Source of the DNA: Devosia pacifica
Lineage (GTDB): Bacteria; Pseudomonadota; Alphaproteobacteria; Rhizobiales; Devosiaceae
Direction of reading: 5' to 3'
Assembly: GCF_014652635.1 (NCBI RefSeq)
Contig: NZ_BMZE01000003.1
Location: 186,001-250,000, forward strand
DNA: 64,000 nucleotides
In this document: one piece after another, positions 35,847 to 46,154 of the stretch
How the letters are laid out: each line of letters begins with the position of its first letter
How positions within the stretch are numbered: position 1 is the first letter of the stretch
Program-made: the position numbers and the translations under genes
The notes under the pieces: generated by a model
Told to the model about the DNA's origin: nothing
What the model saw: only the letters and a program-made list of their open reading frames with translations
Databases searched by the model: none

Positions 35847-36680
35847 ATGCCGGCCAACCAAACCCTCAATCGCGATCAACTGCTCTCGGTGCTGGAATGG
35901 TACAGCGCCGCAGGGGTCGATACGGCAATCGGGGAAGAGCCGGTCGACCGCTTTGCGCAGCAACGCCAGGCTGTCGAAGCGGCTCTCAAGCCGCGACAGC
36001 GCGCAGAAAGCGCGCCTGCGGCGACGCCACCCGTGCCGGCCAGCGATCCTTCGATGAGTTCAGATCCGGCTGAAGCGCGCGCCCTCGCCAAGGATTGCGC
36101 AACTCTCGAGGCGCTGGAGGCGACGCTCGAGGCCTATGATGGGTGCGGGCTCAAGCGCCGCGCCACGCAACTCGTCTTTGCGGACGGCAACCCCAATGCC
36201 GAGATCATGCTGATCGGCGAAGCACCGGGCGCGGAAGAAGACCGGCAGGGCAAACCGTTCGTCGGGCGCTCCGGCCAGTTGCTCGACCGCATGCTCGCTG
36301 CCATCGGCCTCGATCGAAGCAGCGTTTATATCTGCAACACCGTGCCGTGGCGGCCACCCGGCAACCGCACCCCGACCCCGGAAGAAATGGCGTTGTGCCT
36401 GCCATTCATCAATCGCCAGGTAGAACTGGTAGCACCGCGACTGATCGTGACGCTCGGAGGGCCTGCGATGAAGACCGTGTTCGATACCAGTGAGGGCATC
36501 CTCAAGCGCCGTGGGCACTGGGCCAACATCACTGTCGGCTCTCATCAGGCCGAGGCGATGCCGACCCTCCATCCGGCCTATCTGTTGCGAACACCCGGCG
36601 CCAAGCATCAGGCATGGCGCGACATGCTCTCGCTCAAGGCCAAGATGCGTGAACTCGGCATGAAAGCACCGCACGATTGA
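35847..36680 (+). CDS. family-4-type uracil-DNA glycosylase
   Basis: A 277-residue protein. After a variable proline-rich N-terminus (about 1-90), it shows the family-4 uracil-DNA glycosylase motifs: [24 protein letters not shown] (active-site loop) and [13 protein letters not shown] (second loop). The Fe-S cluster cysteines include the DGCGLK region, [12 protein letters not shown] and MALCLPF. Only one Cys is visible where characterised thermophile enzymes have a CxxC pair, so cluster binding may differ. It would remove uracil from DNA. It is divergent from ETF-QO and followed by the MFS gene. Confidence 0.9.
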   Translation: MPANQTLNRDQLLSVLEWYSAAGVDTAIGEEPVDRFAQQRQAVEAALKPRQRAESAPAATPPVPASDPSMSSDPAEARALAKDCATLEALEATLEAYDGCGLKRRATQLVFADGNPNAEIMLIGEAPGAEEDRQGKPFVGRSGQLLDRMLAAIGLDRSSVYICNTVPWRPPGNRTPTPEEMALCLPFINRQVELVAPRLIVTLGGPAMKTVFDTSEGILKRRGHWANITVGSHQAEAMPTLHPAYLLRTPGAKHQAWRDMLSLKAKMRELGMKAPHD

Positions 36681-36760
36681 TTTGAGGTTCAGCTTGACCG
36701 GCAGCGCGACGCACAGCAGTGTCGCTATATCTGGTTCGTTCAGGTTCTCGTTTCATACCA

Positions 36761-38170
36761 ATGGCTTCAGTGATAAAGATTTATGCCCTGTTCCTGGGCT
36801 CCGCCCTCCTCATGTTCGGGGGCGGCCTGCAGGGGCTGCTTCTCTCCGTGCGTGGCGCGGAAGAAGGGTTTTCGCTGTTGGCGCTGGGCCTCATCGGCAC
36901 CGGATGGTCCGTCGGCTTCGTTGCCGGTTCCATCACCGTGCCGATGGTGGTGCGACAGGTGGGGCATATCCGGGCCTTCTCGGTCATGGCAGCCATTGGC
37001 ACCATCACCATCCTTCTGAACCTGCTGTGGATCAACGACGTCAGCTGGATCGTCCTGCGTGCGCTGTCCGGGTTCTGCTTTGCCGGCGCGGCGATGATCG
37101 TCGAGAGCTGGCTGAACGAAGTGGCGGACAACCGCAGCCGCGGCACGATCTTTTCGATCTATGTGACCATCAACATGGCCGCCTCGACCATGGGGCAGAT
37201 CGCCATGTCGGTAACGGGAACGGCCGGATACCTGCCATTCGTCATCGGCGCCATAAGCTTTATCTGTGCGGTGATGCCGACGGCGCTGACCTCGAGCCCG
37301 CAGCCCAAGCCGATCTCGTCGGCAAAGCTTGATCTTCGCCTGCTCTATCGCACCTCGCCTGCTGCGGCTATCGCGGCGTTCTCCGTAGGCATGGCGAACG
37401 GAGCGTTCGGCACGCTCGCGCCCGTTTATGGTTATGAGCAGGGGTTCGACGCGGCGGGCATCGCCTTTTTGTTCGCGATCACGGCAATTCTCGGTGCCGT
37501 TGCACAGATCCCTGTCGGCCGTCTCTCGGACCGCATCGACCGGCGTATCGTGCTGATCGCCATGAGTGGCCTCGCGGCGTTGGTGGGGGCCCTGCTCTTG
37601 CTGATCAACCCCACCCAGGGCGCGCTGATGTTCGTGCTGTTCGCGGCCTACGGCTTTGCTGCCAACCCGATCTATGCTGTCGCGGTCGCGCATGCCAACG
37701 ATTTCGCCGAGGATGGCAATTTCGCCCGTATCGCCGGCAGCATGCTTTTAATCCTTGGCACCGGGCTCGCGATCGGACCGGCTGTTGCCTCTATGGCGAT
37801 GGGCATGTTCGGGCCGGTGGCTCTGTTCTCCATAACCATGGTATTTCATACGATCCTGGCCGTTGCCGCCTACTTGCGCATGCGGGTGCGGACTGCCAAG
37901 GATGCCTCGGAACGCGAACCGTTCCAGCCGATGACGATTCCGCGCGGCGGAAGCCCGGAAACGTTCATGCTCGATCCGCGAAGCGAGCAGAGTGCCGATG
38001 CCGAAAGCACTACCGAGGCAACAGGCGATGACCCGGTGGCTGATGGAGCGGAACCCGATACCTACCTGGCTGATCCGCCAGCCGACCCCGAAGCCTCCAC
38101 TGCCCCCGAGGCAGAGCCGGAAGACAAGGACCAAACCAATGTTCAAGAGCGCCCGCAATCCGGATCGTGA
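36761..38170 (+). CDS. MFS transporter with acidic C-terminal tail
   Basis: A 469-residue major facilitator superfamily transporter with about 12 helices. Typical MFS signatures include GRLSDRIDRRIVLI (the loop motif between helices) and the LRALSGFCFAGAAMIVESWLNE motif of the group. The N-terminus starts at MASVIK. A long acidic tail after residue 380 (PADPEAS, EPEDKDQ) is cytoplasmic. Substrate unknown. The start of moaB lies inside the tail, overlapping by 32 bases, so the two are coupled. Confidence 0.88.
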   Translation: MASVIKIYALFLGSALLMFGGGLQGLLLSVRGAEEGFSLLALGLIGTGWSVGFVAGSITVPMVVRQVGHIRAFSVMAAIGTITILLNLLWINDVSWIVLRALSGFCFAGAAMIVESWLNEVADNRSRGTIFSIYVTINMAASTMGQIAMSVTGTAGYLPFVIGAISFICAVMPTALTSSPQPKPISSAKLDLRLLYRTSPAAAIAAFSVGMANGAFGTLAPVYGYEQGFDAAGIAFLFAITAILGAVAQIPVGRLSDRIDRRIVLIAMSGLAALVGALLLLINPTQGALMFVLFAAYGFAANPIYAVAVAHANDFAEDGNFARIAGSMLLILGTGLAIGPAVASMAMGMFGPVALFSITMVFHTILAVAAYLRMRVRTAKDASEREPFQPMTIPRGGSPETFMLDPRSEQSADAESTTEATGDDPVADGAEPDTYLADPPADPEASTAPEAEPEDKDQTNVQERPQSGS

Positions 38171-38675
38171 GTTCGTCGCTCTCGGCATCGGCGTCATCGC
38201 GGTGTCCGATACCCGTACCATCGAGACAGATACCAGTGGTGCCTTGCTGGTCGAATTGCTCGAGGCGGATGGGCATCGGTGCGTGGGGCGCCAGGTCGTC
38301 CCGGATGACAAACAGGCGATCAGGGCAGCGGTTCAGTCACTCGTCACGCAAGATGATGTTAACGTCGTGCTAACCACAGGTGGCACCGGCTTTTCGGGAC
38401 GTGACGTGACTCCAGAGGCCATCGAGCCGCTGTTCGACAAGCGCATGGACGGCTTTTCGGTGCTGTTTCACCAGTACTCGGCAACGACTATCGGCACCTC
38501 GTCACTACAAAGCCGCGCGACCGCCGGCCTGATCGACACGACGTTCGTATTCTGCCTGCCCGGCTCGCGCGGCGCCTGTCGTGATGCATGGGAGGGCATT
38601 CTCTCCCAGCAGCTCGATTACCGTCACTCCCCCTGCAACTTCGTCGAACTGATGCCGAGACTGACCGAAAGATAA
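38139..38675 (+). CDS. moaB: molybdenum cofactor biosynthesis protein B
   Basis: A MoaB/Mog-family molybdopterin biosynthesis protein of 178 residues. The family pattern is VIAVSDTRTIETDTSG, VVLTTGGTGFSGRDVTPEA and LPGSRGACRDAWE. The start ATG lies inside the end of the MFS gene and is preceded by AAGGA; a longer frame would extend further into the transporter. The overlap of 32 bases implies translational coupling. MoaB is thought to act on molybdopterin adenylation, but its role in MoaA/MogA-containing genomes is often redundant. Confidence 0.93.
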   Translation: MFKSARNPDREFVALGIGVIAVSDTRTIETDTSGALLVELLEADGHRCVGRQVVPDDKQAIRAAVQSLVTQDDVNVVLTTGGTGFSGRDVTPEAIEPLFDKRMDGFSVLFHQYSATTIGTSSLQSRATAGLIDTTFVFCLPGSRGACRDAWEGILSQQLDYRHSPCNFVELMPRLTER

Positions 38676-38682
38676 CGCCGGC

Positions 38683-39402
38683 ATGCGCTCGGCTTTCGGG
38701 TGGGGCGGCAACACCCGATGCGCACCGATCTGGGGGGCGCCGGTATCGCTTGGTCTGCACGGCGCAGCAATCACTGTCCTGGGCCTGGCGCAGGCGACAC
38801 AACCCGAGCCGCCACGGCCAGTGCGCAGCATTGCTGTCGAGATCCTGAGTGAGAGCCAGTTCCTGAGCCGGACAACACCGGTGGCGCCGCAGGTGAGCCA
38901 GCCGGACGCCCCGGATCTCGTTGCTCAACCGGAAGCAGCCAAGGATGAAGCACTCTCGCCCAGAACGGCTAAAGAGATAGCAGCCGCGCCCTCCGGCGAG
39001 CCCGAGATGATTTCAGCCGACCAGTTCTACGCATCCGCTGTTCTGAACAATTCGGCCAATACCGAGGTCATCAATAACCTGCCGCTCCTCGCACCAAGCG
39101 AACAAACCGTCCAATTATGCAACATCGAGGCTATCGAACAGGTCAATGCCAGCGAGTCGGCACTCGAAGCCGATATCGTGGTGGGCTACGCCTACGGTGA
39201 GATTCTCGTCGACGACACCACGGTCGAAGTCGATGGCGGGGCACTGCGTAGCGAGCGGGAATGGTATCATTTCCGCTTTCGCTGCGAGGTTGCCCCTGAC
39301 AGGCGCAGCGTCAGCCATTTCGAGTATGCCATCGGCGAACAGATCCCTCACGAGGAGTGGGATAGCCACTACCTCAATTCCAACGACGACTTTCTCGATT
39401 GA
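38683..39402 (+). CDS. DUF930-domain exported/anchored protein
   Basis: A 239-residue protein following moaB by 7 bases. An N-terminal hydrophobic segment (APVSLGLHGAAITVLGLA) is followed by a Pro/Ala-rich stretch and a DUF930 domain with cysteines in VQLCNIEAIEQ and FRCEVAPD. Its C-terminus is acidic (NSNDDFLD). DUF930 proteins are known only from alphaproteobacteria and have no defined function; a periplasmic role is likely from the anchor. Codon usage matches the surroundings. Confidence 0.8.
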   Translation: MRSAFGWGGNTRCAPIWGAPVSLGLHGAAITVLGLAQATQPEPPRPVRSIAVEILSESQFLSRTTPVAPQVSQPDAPDLVAQPEAAKDEALSPRTAKEIAAAPSGEPEMISADQFYASAVLNNSANTEVINNLPLLAPSEQTVQLCNIEAIEQVNASESALEADIVVGYAYGEILVDDTTVEVDGGALRSEREWYHFRFRCEVAPDRRSVSHFEYAIGEQIPHEEWDSHYLNSNDDFLD

Positions 39403-39495
39403 GAACGCTGTTCTTGTTTTGTTCCGTCCTAAGCACTACATTGTTCTCGTTGTTCGCGGAGACGATTCGCCTCCGGTCGCGCAGGGAGAACGCAG

Positions 39496-40644
39496 ATGCC
39501 AGCCTTTCACGCTCCGTCTTTCGAGACCCTCGAAAAGCTCAGCCGCAGCCGTGACGCGGATCTGGCGCGGCGCGAGCTGGTTGACCCGTCACGCAATCGT
39601 GGCCGTGGCGTACAGTCGAATGGCGCTGGACGATTCGAAACGCATACCCGCGAACGCTTCGATGATGGCTGGTCGATGCCGGAGCCGCTGCCGATCTTCG
39701 AAACGATCGAGCATAATGAGCGCGCCCGCACGATTATCACGCGCAACGAAAGCCCGGATATCGGGTTCGACCGATCGATCAATGCCTATCGCGGCTGTGA
39801 GCACGGGTGCTCTTATTGCTTTGCGCGCCCGACCCACGCCTATCTCGGGCATTCTGCCGGCATCGAGTTTGAGCGCGACATCTACGTCAAGACCAATGCT
39901 GTCGAAGCCTTGCGCGCCGAGCTCGGCGCAAAGGGCTATAAATGCCGCCCGATCGCCATGGGCACGAATACCGACCCCTACCAGCCGGTTGAACGCAAGC
40001 ACCGGCTGACCAGGCAGATCCTCGAAGTCCTTCGGGAAACCAAGCATCCGGTCACGATCACCACGAAATCGGCGCTGGTCGTGCGCGACCTCGATATTCT
40101 GTCCGAGATGGCTCGGGACGGACTGGCCAAGGTTGCGATCTCCATTACTTCTATGGACAACAAGCTGAGCCGCAAGATGGAGCCTCGCGCGTCGAGCCCG
40201 GCGCGGCGGCTCGAGGCAATCCGCCTGTTGAGCGAGGCCGGCGTGCCCACGATGGTAATGGCCGCGCCGATGATCCCGGCGATCAACGACATGGAACTCG
40301 AACGCATTCTCGATGCGGCGGCGGCGCAAGGCGCAAGCGCTGCGGGGATGATCCTCGTCAGGTTGCCCAACGAGGTACGCGATCTTTTTCGGGAATGGCT
40401 GCTTCGGCACTTCCCGGACCGGGTGCGGCATGTGCTTTCGCTGATCAGAGACACCAGAAGCGGACGCGACAACGATCCGCGCTTCGGCTCACGGATGCGC
40501 GGTGAGGGGCCGTATGCGGCCTTGCTGCAGCAACGTTTCGAGCTTGCCCGGGAGCGCTACTGCCTCAACGAGCGGCTGTCGGCACCGCGTACCGACCTGT
40601 TCGAGGCACCGCGGCTGGAGAGCGCGCAGATGAGCCTGTTCTAA
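39496..40644 (+). CDS. PA0069-type radical SAM protein
   Basis: This is a 382-residue radical SAM protein of the PA0069 family, which resembles spore photoproduct lyase-like (SplB) enzymes. The 4Fe-4S motif is CEHGCSYC (Cys101, Cys105, Cys108). NAYRGCEHGC, GTNTDPYQP and SITSMDNKLSRKMEPRA are family hallmarks. The RBS GGGAGAA is about six bases from the ATG. The protein ends in QMSLF, which resembles a beta-clamp-binding motif (see findings). A DNA-repair role is possible by analogy but unproven. Confidence 0.92.
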   Translation: MPAFHAPSFETLEKLSRSRDADLARRELVDPSRNRGRGVQSNGAGRFETHTRERFDDGWSMPEPLPIFETIEHNERARTIITRNESPDIGFDRSINAYRGCEHGCSYCFARPTHAYLGHSAGIEFERDIYVKTNAVEALRAELGAKGYKCRPIAMGTNTDPYQPVERKHRLTRQILEVLRETKHPVTITTKSALVVRDLDILSEMARDGLAKVAISITSMDNKLSRKMEPRASSPARRLEAIRLLSEAGVPTMVMAAPMIPAINDMELERILDAAAAQGASAAGMILVRLPNEVRDLFREWLLRHFPDRVRHVLSLIRDTRSGRDNDPRFGSRMRGEGPYAALLQQRFELARERYCLNERLSAPRTDLFEAPRLESAQMSLF

Positions 40645-40859
40645 GCGCTTTCAAGTCGAATTGGTTAAGCCCTTATTGCGGATAAGTTTTATCTGGAGCC
40701 CCGCGGTCGCTCTGTTGAGAGTTGCAAGATAGTTCTCGCCTCGCCAACCCCCGTCAGACGCTTAGTGCTCCTGCACTATACTTTTTTCATTTTGACAATT
40801 TTACTTGCTGCGTCATCCATCCTCTGCCTTACTTGCTTCCTGGATGGGGAGTACGACAG

Positions 40860-42335
40860 ATGCTGAGACAGATCCGGGTTCTGGGGGTCGCGGCCCTCAC
40901 CAGCGCTTTGCTTTGCGGCACCGCCTTCGCCGATCACATGACCGGCGTCTTCGTGGACACCAAGAACGGGACCTCGTTCATAGATCTCGTGCAGTCCGGC
41001 AATTTCCTGGAAGGCCAGATCACCGGCGATGCAGTGGGATATCTCTATGCCCAGCAGGTTGGTCAGGATGCCGCTGAAGGAATGATCAATATCAACAGCC
41101 GCGGCGAGATGCCCGTTGAGATCATGCTAGATGGCGAGTTTCTTGATGTGACTGTTTATTCTCCCTTGGAGACCGTCACGATAGAATTCATCAACGTCGA
41201 GTACGCAGCGTCAGCGCCAGCGGAAACAGAGGCCGACGATGTCGAGCAAACCGATCCTCGAGACGATCAGCAGGATGAGCCTGAAGTCGATCAGCAGAAT
41301 ACTTTGTCTGATGACACAGAAGATGCCGAAGAGACCGATGACGGTCCTCCCCCTGTCCCGACGCAAGCAAGCTATTATTATGTTGGTGATGGCGCCCAAC
41401 AGGGGCCGGTTTCTATCGAGGAGTTGACCTCGCTTATCGAAGAGGGCACGGTCAGCGCTGATACACTGGTGTGGAAGCGCGGCGAAGCCGATTGGGCTGA
41501 ACTCGAGACCCTGCCGGAGCTTGCCGAACTCATCCCGCCGCCCGTCCAGTACTACGTCGCCATAGACGGCGCCCAGCAGGGACCGATGCCTGCAGAGGAC
41601 GTGGCCCGCATGATAGAGGCCGGAGAAATAGGCCGCGATACGCTCGGATGGACGAGTGGAATGGCCGATTGGATGGCCTTCTCGCAGATCGAGGCTTTTG
41701 CCGATGCGTTTGGAGGTCCGGAGGTCGTCTCGCAGGATGACGAGCATTCGACCCCGGAGGCTGAAGACGCTGGTCACGGCGATGATGATCATTCCCACGA
41801 GAACGAGATGGGGGAGCCCAACGAGGATGACCCACCCTCTCGATCAGAGGACGAGGCAGACGCCGAAGCCGGACTCGACGCGTTGCTGAGCCAGGTGCGG
41901 GAAGAGTACAGTGTTCCCGAAAACGTCGCTCAGCCCTTCGATGCGTGCATGACGCGGGGCCTCGATGCACTGTCCGCCGAAGATACGGCCATGGTCAGTT
42001 CCGGCAGCTTCGGCGAGGACGACCAGTGGGACGCGCTTTTTGACAACTATCCAGGGCTATCCGAGGCCCTCAACAGCTGCGTCGACCGCTATGGCCAGGA
42101 GACCATACGGACGGCACTTCCCGACGGTCGCATGCTCATTGTATCCGGCAATGGCGAAATGGCGAGCAGTGAAGACGGTGACGCCCGCTCTGTTTCGGTT
42201 GACGGCAAGACGGTCCGCTATGCCGATGAAACCCTGACGATTGACGGCGAGAGTGTTGAATACCCGGCGTTCGAGTACGTCCTCGAGGTCACGTTCGCCC
42301 CCGATGGCAGTTACGAACTCGAAGCGGACGGCTAA
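40860..42335 (+). CDS. exported protein with two GYF_2 domains
   Basis: This encodes a 491-residue acidic protein. A signal peptide is clear (GVAALTSALLCGTAFAD). An N-terminal domain of about 100 residues is followed by a low-complexity acidic linker and two tandem GYF_2 (DUF4339) modules: YYYVGDGAQQGPVSIEEL and YYVAIDGAQQGPMPAEDV, each ending with a Trp-rich DTL-W-G-ADW segment. A His/Asp/Glu-rich stretch (GHGDDDHSHENE) and a C-terminal domain with two cysteines follow. ATG 40860 has a GGGGAG just upstream. GYF_2 modules usually bind peptides in the cytoplasm, so export is unusual. Function unknown. Confidence 0.72.
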   Translation: MLRQIRVLGVAALTSALLCGTAFADHMTGVFVDTKNGTSFIDLVQSGNFLEGQITGDAVGYLYAQQVGQDAAEGMININSRGEMPVEIMLDGEFLDVTVYSPLETVTIEFINVEYAASAPAETEADDVEQTDPRDDQQDEPEVDQQNTLSDDTEDAEETDDGPPPVPTQASYYYVGDGAQQGPVSIEELTSLIEEGTVSADTLVWKRGEADWAELETLPELAELIPPPVQYYVAIDGAQQGPMPAEDVARMIEAGEIGRDTLGWTSGMADWMAFSQIEAFADAFGGPEVVSQDDEHSTPEAEDAGHGDDDHSHENEMGEPNEDDPPSRSEDEADAEAGLDALLSQVREEYSVPENVAQPFDACMTRGLDALSAEDTAMVSSGSFGEDDQWDALFDNYPGLSEALNSCVDRYGQETIRTALPDGRMLIVSGNGEMASSEDGDARSVSVDGKTVRYADETLTIDGESVEYPAFEYVLEVTFAPDGSYELEADG

Positions 42336-42931
42336 TCGTAGGTGGACAGACGCCTTGCATAGGCCTGCATGAAGTCGATCGAGGCGATCACGCCATGCAT
42401 AGAAAACTCGACGGATTGATGTGAGTCTGCCTCGCCGACCGGTATAAGCATCGTGGCACGCGCCTTATCGCGCATGGCATCCAGCAGCACATCGAGTTTT
42501 TCGACATTACTGACGAAGAACTGATTGCTGGTGTTGTAACGCGTTTCCAGATCGCCCCCGAAAGCGAACTGCATTGGCACGCTGTCGCTGAAACGTAATG
42601 TCAGCGGGCGGGTCTGGTCGAGCGTTGAGCCCTCTGTCGGTGCGAAGGTAAACGCCACATCGAGATCCCCATCGAGCCGGTCGAGGATCAGAGTGATCTT
42701 ATAGGCTGGCAGACCCGCGGCGTTGAGCTGCTGGCTTCCGGTAGAGGCAAAGCATGACGTGCCGTAATAGCCGGTTTCGCCCTCGACAATTTCATCGGGA
42801 CAGGCTGCCAACCAGTCGCGATTGTATTCACGCCACTCTCCAAATGAGTGATGGAAAGGCTCTGCTGAAGCGGCGGCCGGAAATAGCAGCAGCAGACTCA
42901 GGCAGATAGACATGCGCAGCGACAGGGTCAT
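42332..42931 (-). CDS. exported hypothetical protein (IalB-like?)
   Basis: A 199-residue exported protein: signal peptide SICLSLLLLFPAAASA, then a beta-rich mature part with two cysteines (AACPDE and TSCFAST). The phrase ...SFGEWREYNRDWLAAC recalls the IalB/invasion-associated locus B domain (W-x-x-x-C), but the match is weak and I do not assign it. The stop overlaps the GYF_2 gene by 4 bases (convergent), and the start is divergent from rnhB. Function unknown. Confidence 0.6.
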   Translation of the reverse strand: MTLSLRMSICLSLLLLFPAAASAEPFHHSFGEWREYNRDWLAACPDEIVEGETGYYGTSCFASTGSQQLNAAGLPAYKITLILDRLDGDLDVAFTFAPTEGSTLDQTRPLTLRFSDSVPMQFAFGGDLETRYNTSNQFFVSNVEKLDVLLDAMRDKARATMLIPVGEADSHQSVEFSMHGVIASIDFMQAYARRLSTYD

Positions 42932-43009
42932 GCCGGCCTCGGCTCGTTGTGATTGCGCAAGTCTATATCAGGCCTTGCCGTTTTGGCAGGCTGCTTGCAG
43001 GTTCGTGAC

Positions 43010-43729
43010 ATGCTTAGTGATTCCATCGATACCGTCGGCCCGACTTTTGCGCATGAGGCCGCAGCACTCGCTTCAGGTGCGCGGGTGGTTGCCGGCGTCG
43101 ATGAAGCGGGCCGCGGGCCGCTCGCCGGGCCGGTGGTGGTCGCGGCAGTGGTGCTCGATCCGGCAAACATTCCCATCGGGCTCGATGATTCAAAAAAGCT
43201 GACGGAAGACCGGCGCGAGGCGCTGTTCGAGGACATTATTCGCTCGGCCAGCTATGCCATCGTGACCGCCCCGCCTTCGATCATTCTTGCGCGAAATATT
43301 CGCGGGGCAACCTTATGGGCGATGGCGGAGGCGGTGCACCGTTTGCCGCGCGTGCCGGGCCGGGTGCTTGTCGATGGCCGCGATATTCCGCCCGACTTGC
43401 CCTGCGAAGGGCTTGCCCTGGTGTCCGGCGATGCGCGCAGCGTTTCAATTGCAGCAGCTTCTATCCTTGCCAAGGTCACGCGCGACAGGATGTGCAGGAT
43501 CATGGATTGCGACGCGCCTGATTTCGGCTTTGCAAGCCATAAGGGCTATTCGAGCCCCGCGCATATGACTGCGCTGAACACGCACGGACCCTGCCGGCAC
43601 CATCGCGCCGCATTCGCCCCGGTTGCTGCCGCCCGCCTGTCACGCACGGTGACGGTCGAAGAGAGCCAGGGTGGGCTGGACTTGGCGATCGAGGAAACGC
43701 TCGAGATCAGGGTGCGTGAAGCCTCTTAA
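43010..43729 (+). CDS. rnhB: ribonuclease HII
   Basis: RNase HII incises at single ribonucleotides in DNA. The signature is AGVDEAGRGPLAGPVVVAAVVL (catalytic Asp/Glu), with the later acidic residues in VLVDGRD, SVSIAAASILAKVTRD and HKGYSS. The start at 43010 is preferred to a longer frame that overlaps the divergent gene. It precedes ccrM by 84 bases, in the same direction, as in other alphaproteobacteria. Confidence 0.95.
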   Translation: MLSDSIDTVGPTFAHEAAALASGARVVAGVDEAGRGPLAGPVVVAAVVLDPANIPIGLDDSKKLTEDRREALFEDIIRSASYAIVTAPPSIILARNIRGATLWAMAEAVHRLPRVPGRVLVDGRDIPPDLPCEGLALVSGDARSVSIAAASILAKVTRDRMCRIMDCDAPDFGFASHKGYSSPAHMTALNTHGPCRHHRAAFAPVAAARLSRTVTVEESQGGLDLAIEETLEIRVREAS

Positions 43730-43749
43730 CGAAGCGCTCACCATTTGAA

Positions 43750-43758
43750 TTAAATGCG

Positions 43759-43764
<6 letters not shown>
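43750..43764 (+). promoter_or_regulatory. CtrA-type binding site upstream of ccrM
   Basis: The sequence TTAA, seven bases, TTAA occupies 43750-43764, an exact match to the CtrA binding consensus of Caulobacter and relatives. It is 50 bases before the ccrM start. In Caulobacter, ccrM is a direct CtrA target, so cell-cycle control is likely here by homology. Confidence 0.75.
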
Positions 43765-44947
<1,183 letters not shown>

Positions 44948-44977
44948 TCCCGACCTCCAATCAGTCAGGCATTTTAT

Positions 44978-45007
44978 CGCCGGCCCTTAGTGGCCGGCGT
45001 TTTTTTT
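44978..45007 (+). terminator. Rho-independent terminator of ccrM
   Basis: A perfect 8-bp GC stem (CGCCGGCC / GGCCGGCG) with a 6-base CTTAGT loop is followed by eight T residues. It lies 30 bases downstream of the ccrM stop and just before the convergent mutY stop, so it ends ccrM transcription. Confidence 0.93.
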
Positions 45008-45009
45008 GG

Positions 45010-46065
45010 TCAATCGAGCGCCTGAGCGAGGACTTTCCTGAACAAAGACGGCAGCGCCTCCGAGCGCGCGTCGCGTGGATCGCTCCACCAGCCATCAGTG
45101 AGCTGCGAACGATCATCAAGAACAGTGCGCCAGACTTCGAGCTCAAGCCTGAAATGCGTGAAGACGTGCACAACGCGTCCGCTCGGGTGCCAGTCGGCCT
45201 CGATTGGATAGCCAGGGCCCGTCGGTTCCGGCAACCACTCGCTGGTCGGAACCTCGGTCATTGCGGCAAGAAGGCCGGTATCGGGTCTGGTGCGCAGATA
45301 CACATCACCGTCGCGATCACAGATGACGTAGGCGTGCCCGTAGCGCACGGGTCGCTCTGCCTTGGCCGGCCTGACGGGATAAGCCGTCGGTTCACTCTGA
45401 GCGGCAGCACAGCAGTCGGGCTGCAACGGACACAGCGTGCACAGTGCGGTGCGGGGCGCGCAGATGGTTGCACCGAGGTCCATCATCGCCTGCGCGAAGT
45501 CCCCTGCCCTTGCCGGCACCGCGCGTTGCAATTCGCGCCGCAACAATGGTTTGGCATCGCGGACCGGGGTTTCGAGCGCCAGATAGCGGGCAAGGACACG
45601 TTCGACATTGCCATCGAGAACCGCGACGGGCTCATCATGGCAGATGGCAGCTATCGCCGCGCTGGTATAGGCGCCAATTCCGGGGAGCTTCATCAATGCC
45701 GCAGCATTGTCCGGAAAAACGCCCTGATGCTCGTCTACGACCACCTGTGCACAGGCATGCAGGTTCCGCGCGCGCGCGTAATAGCCGAGCCCTGCCCACT
45801 CGACGAGCACCGCCTCGCGCGGGGCGGCGGCGAGCGCTTCGACGCTCGGCCAGAGTTCAAGGAAGCGCAGATAGTAGCGCGTTGCAGCGCCGATGGTTGT
45901 CTGCTGCAGCATCACTTCGCTGAGCCAGACCCTATAGGGGTCGGGTCTCACGCCCTGCCGCCGAGCCTCGGGCGAAACTCTCCAGGCAAGCGTGCGGGCG
46001 TGCCGATCGTACCAGTCGAGGACACTGGTGGAATTTATCGCAGGTGGTTGAGAGGCATCCGTCAT
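45010..46065 (-). CDS. mutY: A/G-specific adenine DNA glycosylase
   Basis: MutY removes adenine opposite 8-oxoguanine. Motifs: SEVMLQQTTI with the catalytic Glu, the helix-hairpin-helix LPGIGAYTSAAIAAI and VLDGNVERVLARYL (catalytic Asp), the Fe-S cluster loop CAPRTALCTLCPLQPDC, and a C-terminal Nudix-like domain that recognises 8-oxoG. ATG at 46065 is taken as the start; an adjacent in-frame ATG at 46068 is equally possible. It is convergent with ccrM and divergent from DUF721. Confidence 0.96.
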   Translation of the reverse strand: MTDASQPPAINSTSVLDWYDRHARTLAWRVSPEARRQGVRPDPYRVWLSEVMLQQTTIGAATRYYLRFLELWPSVEALAAAPREAVLVEWAGLGYYARARNLHACAQVVVDEHQGVFPDNAAALMKLPGIGAYTSAAIAAICHDEPVAVLDGNVERVLARYLALETPVRDAKPLLRRELQRAVPARAGDFAQAMMDLGATICAPRTALCTLCPLQPDCCAAAQSEPTAYPVRPAKAERPVRYGHAYVICDRDGDVYLRTRPDTGLLAAMTEVPTSEWLPEPTGPGYPIEADWHPSGRVVHVFTHFRLELEVWRTVLDDRSQLTDGWWSDPRDARSEALPSLFRKVLAQALD

Positions 46066-46154
46066 CATCGCGGATGTGATCCAGACGGGCGGCGAATGCA
46101 AGCGCTCTCGCCAGCGTCTAGGCGCGGATCGAGCGGAATGCTAGAGGAGTGGCG

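Noticed and set aside
36694-36730. TTGACC/CTATAT promoter before the MFS gene
   Set aside because: The two boxes are about 25 bases apart, too far for a sigma70-type promoter.
40792-40820. Promoter TTGACA upstream of the GYF_2 gene
   Set aside because: A good -35 is present at 40792-40797, but no acceptable -10 lies at 16-18 bases, so no promoter is called.
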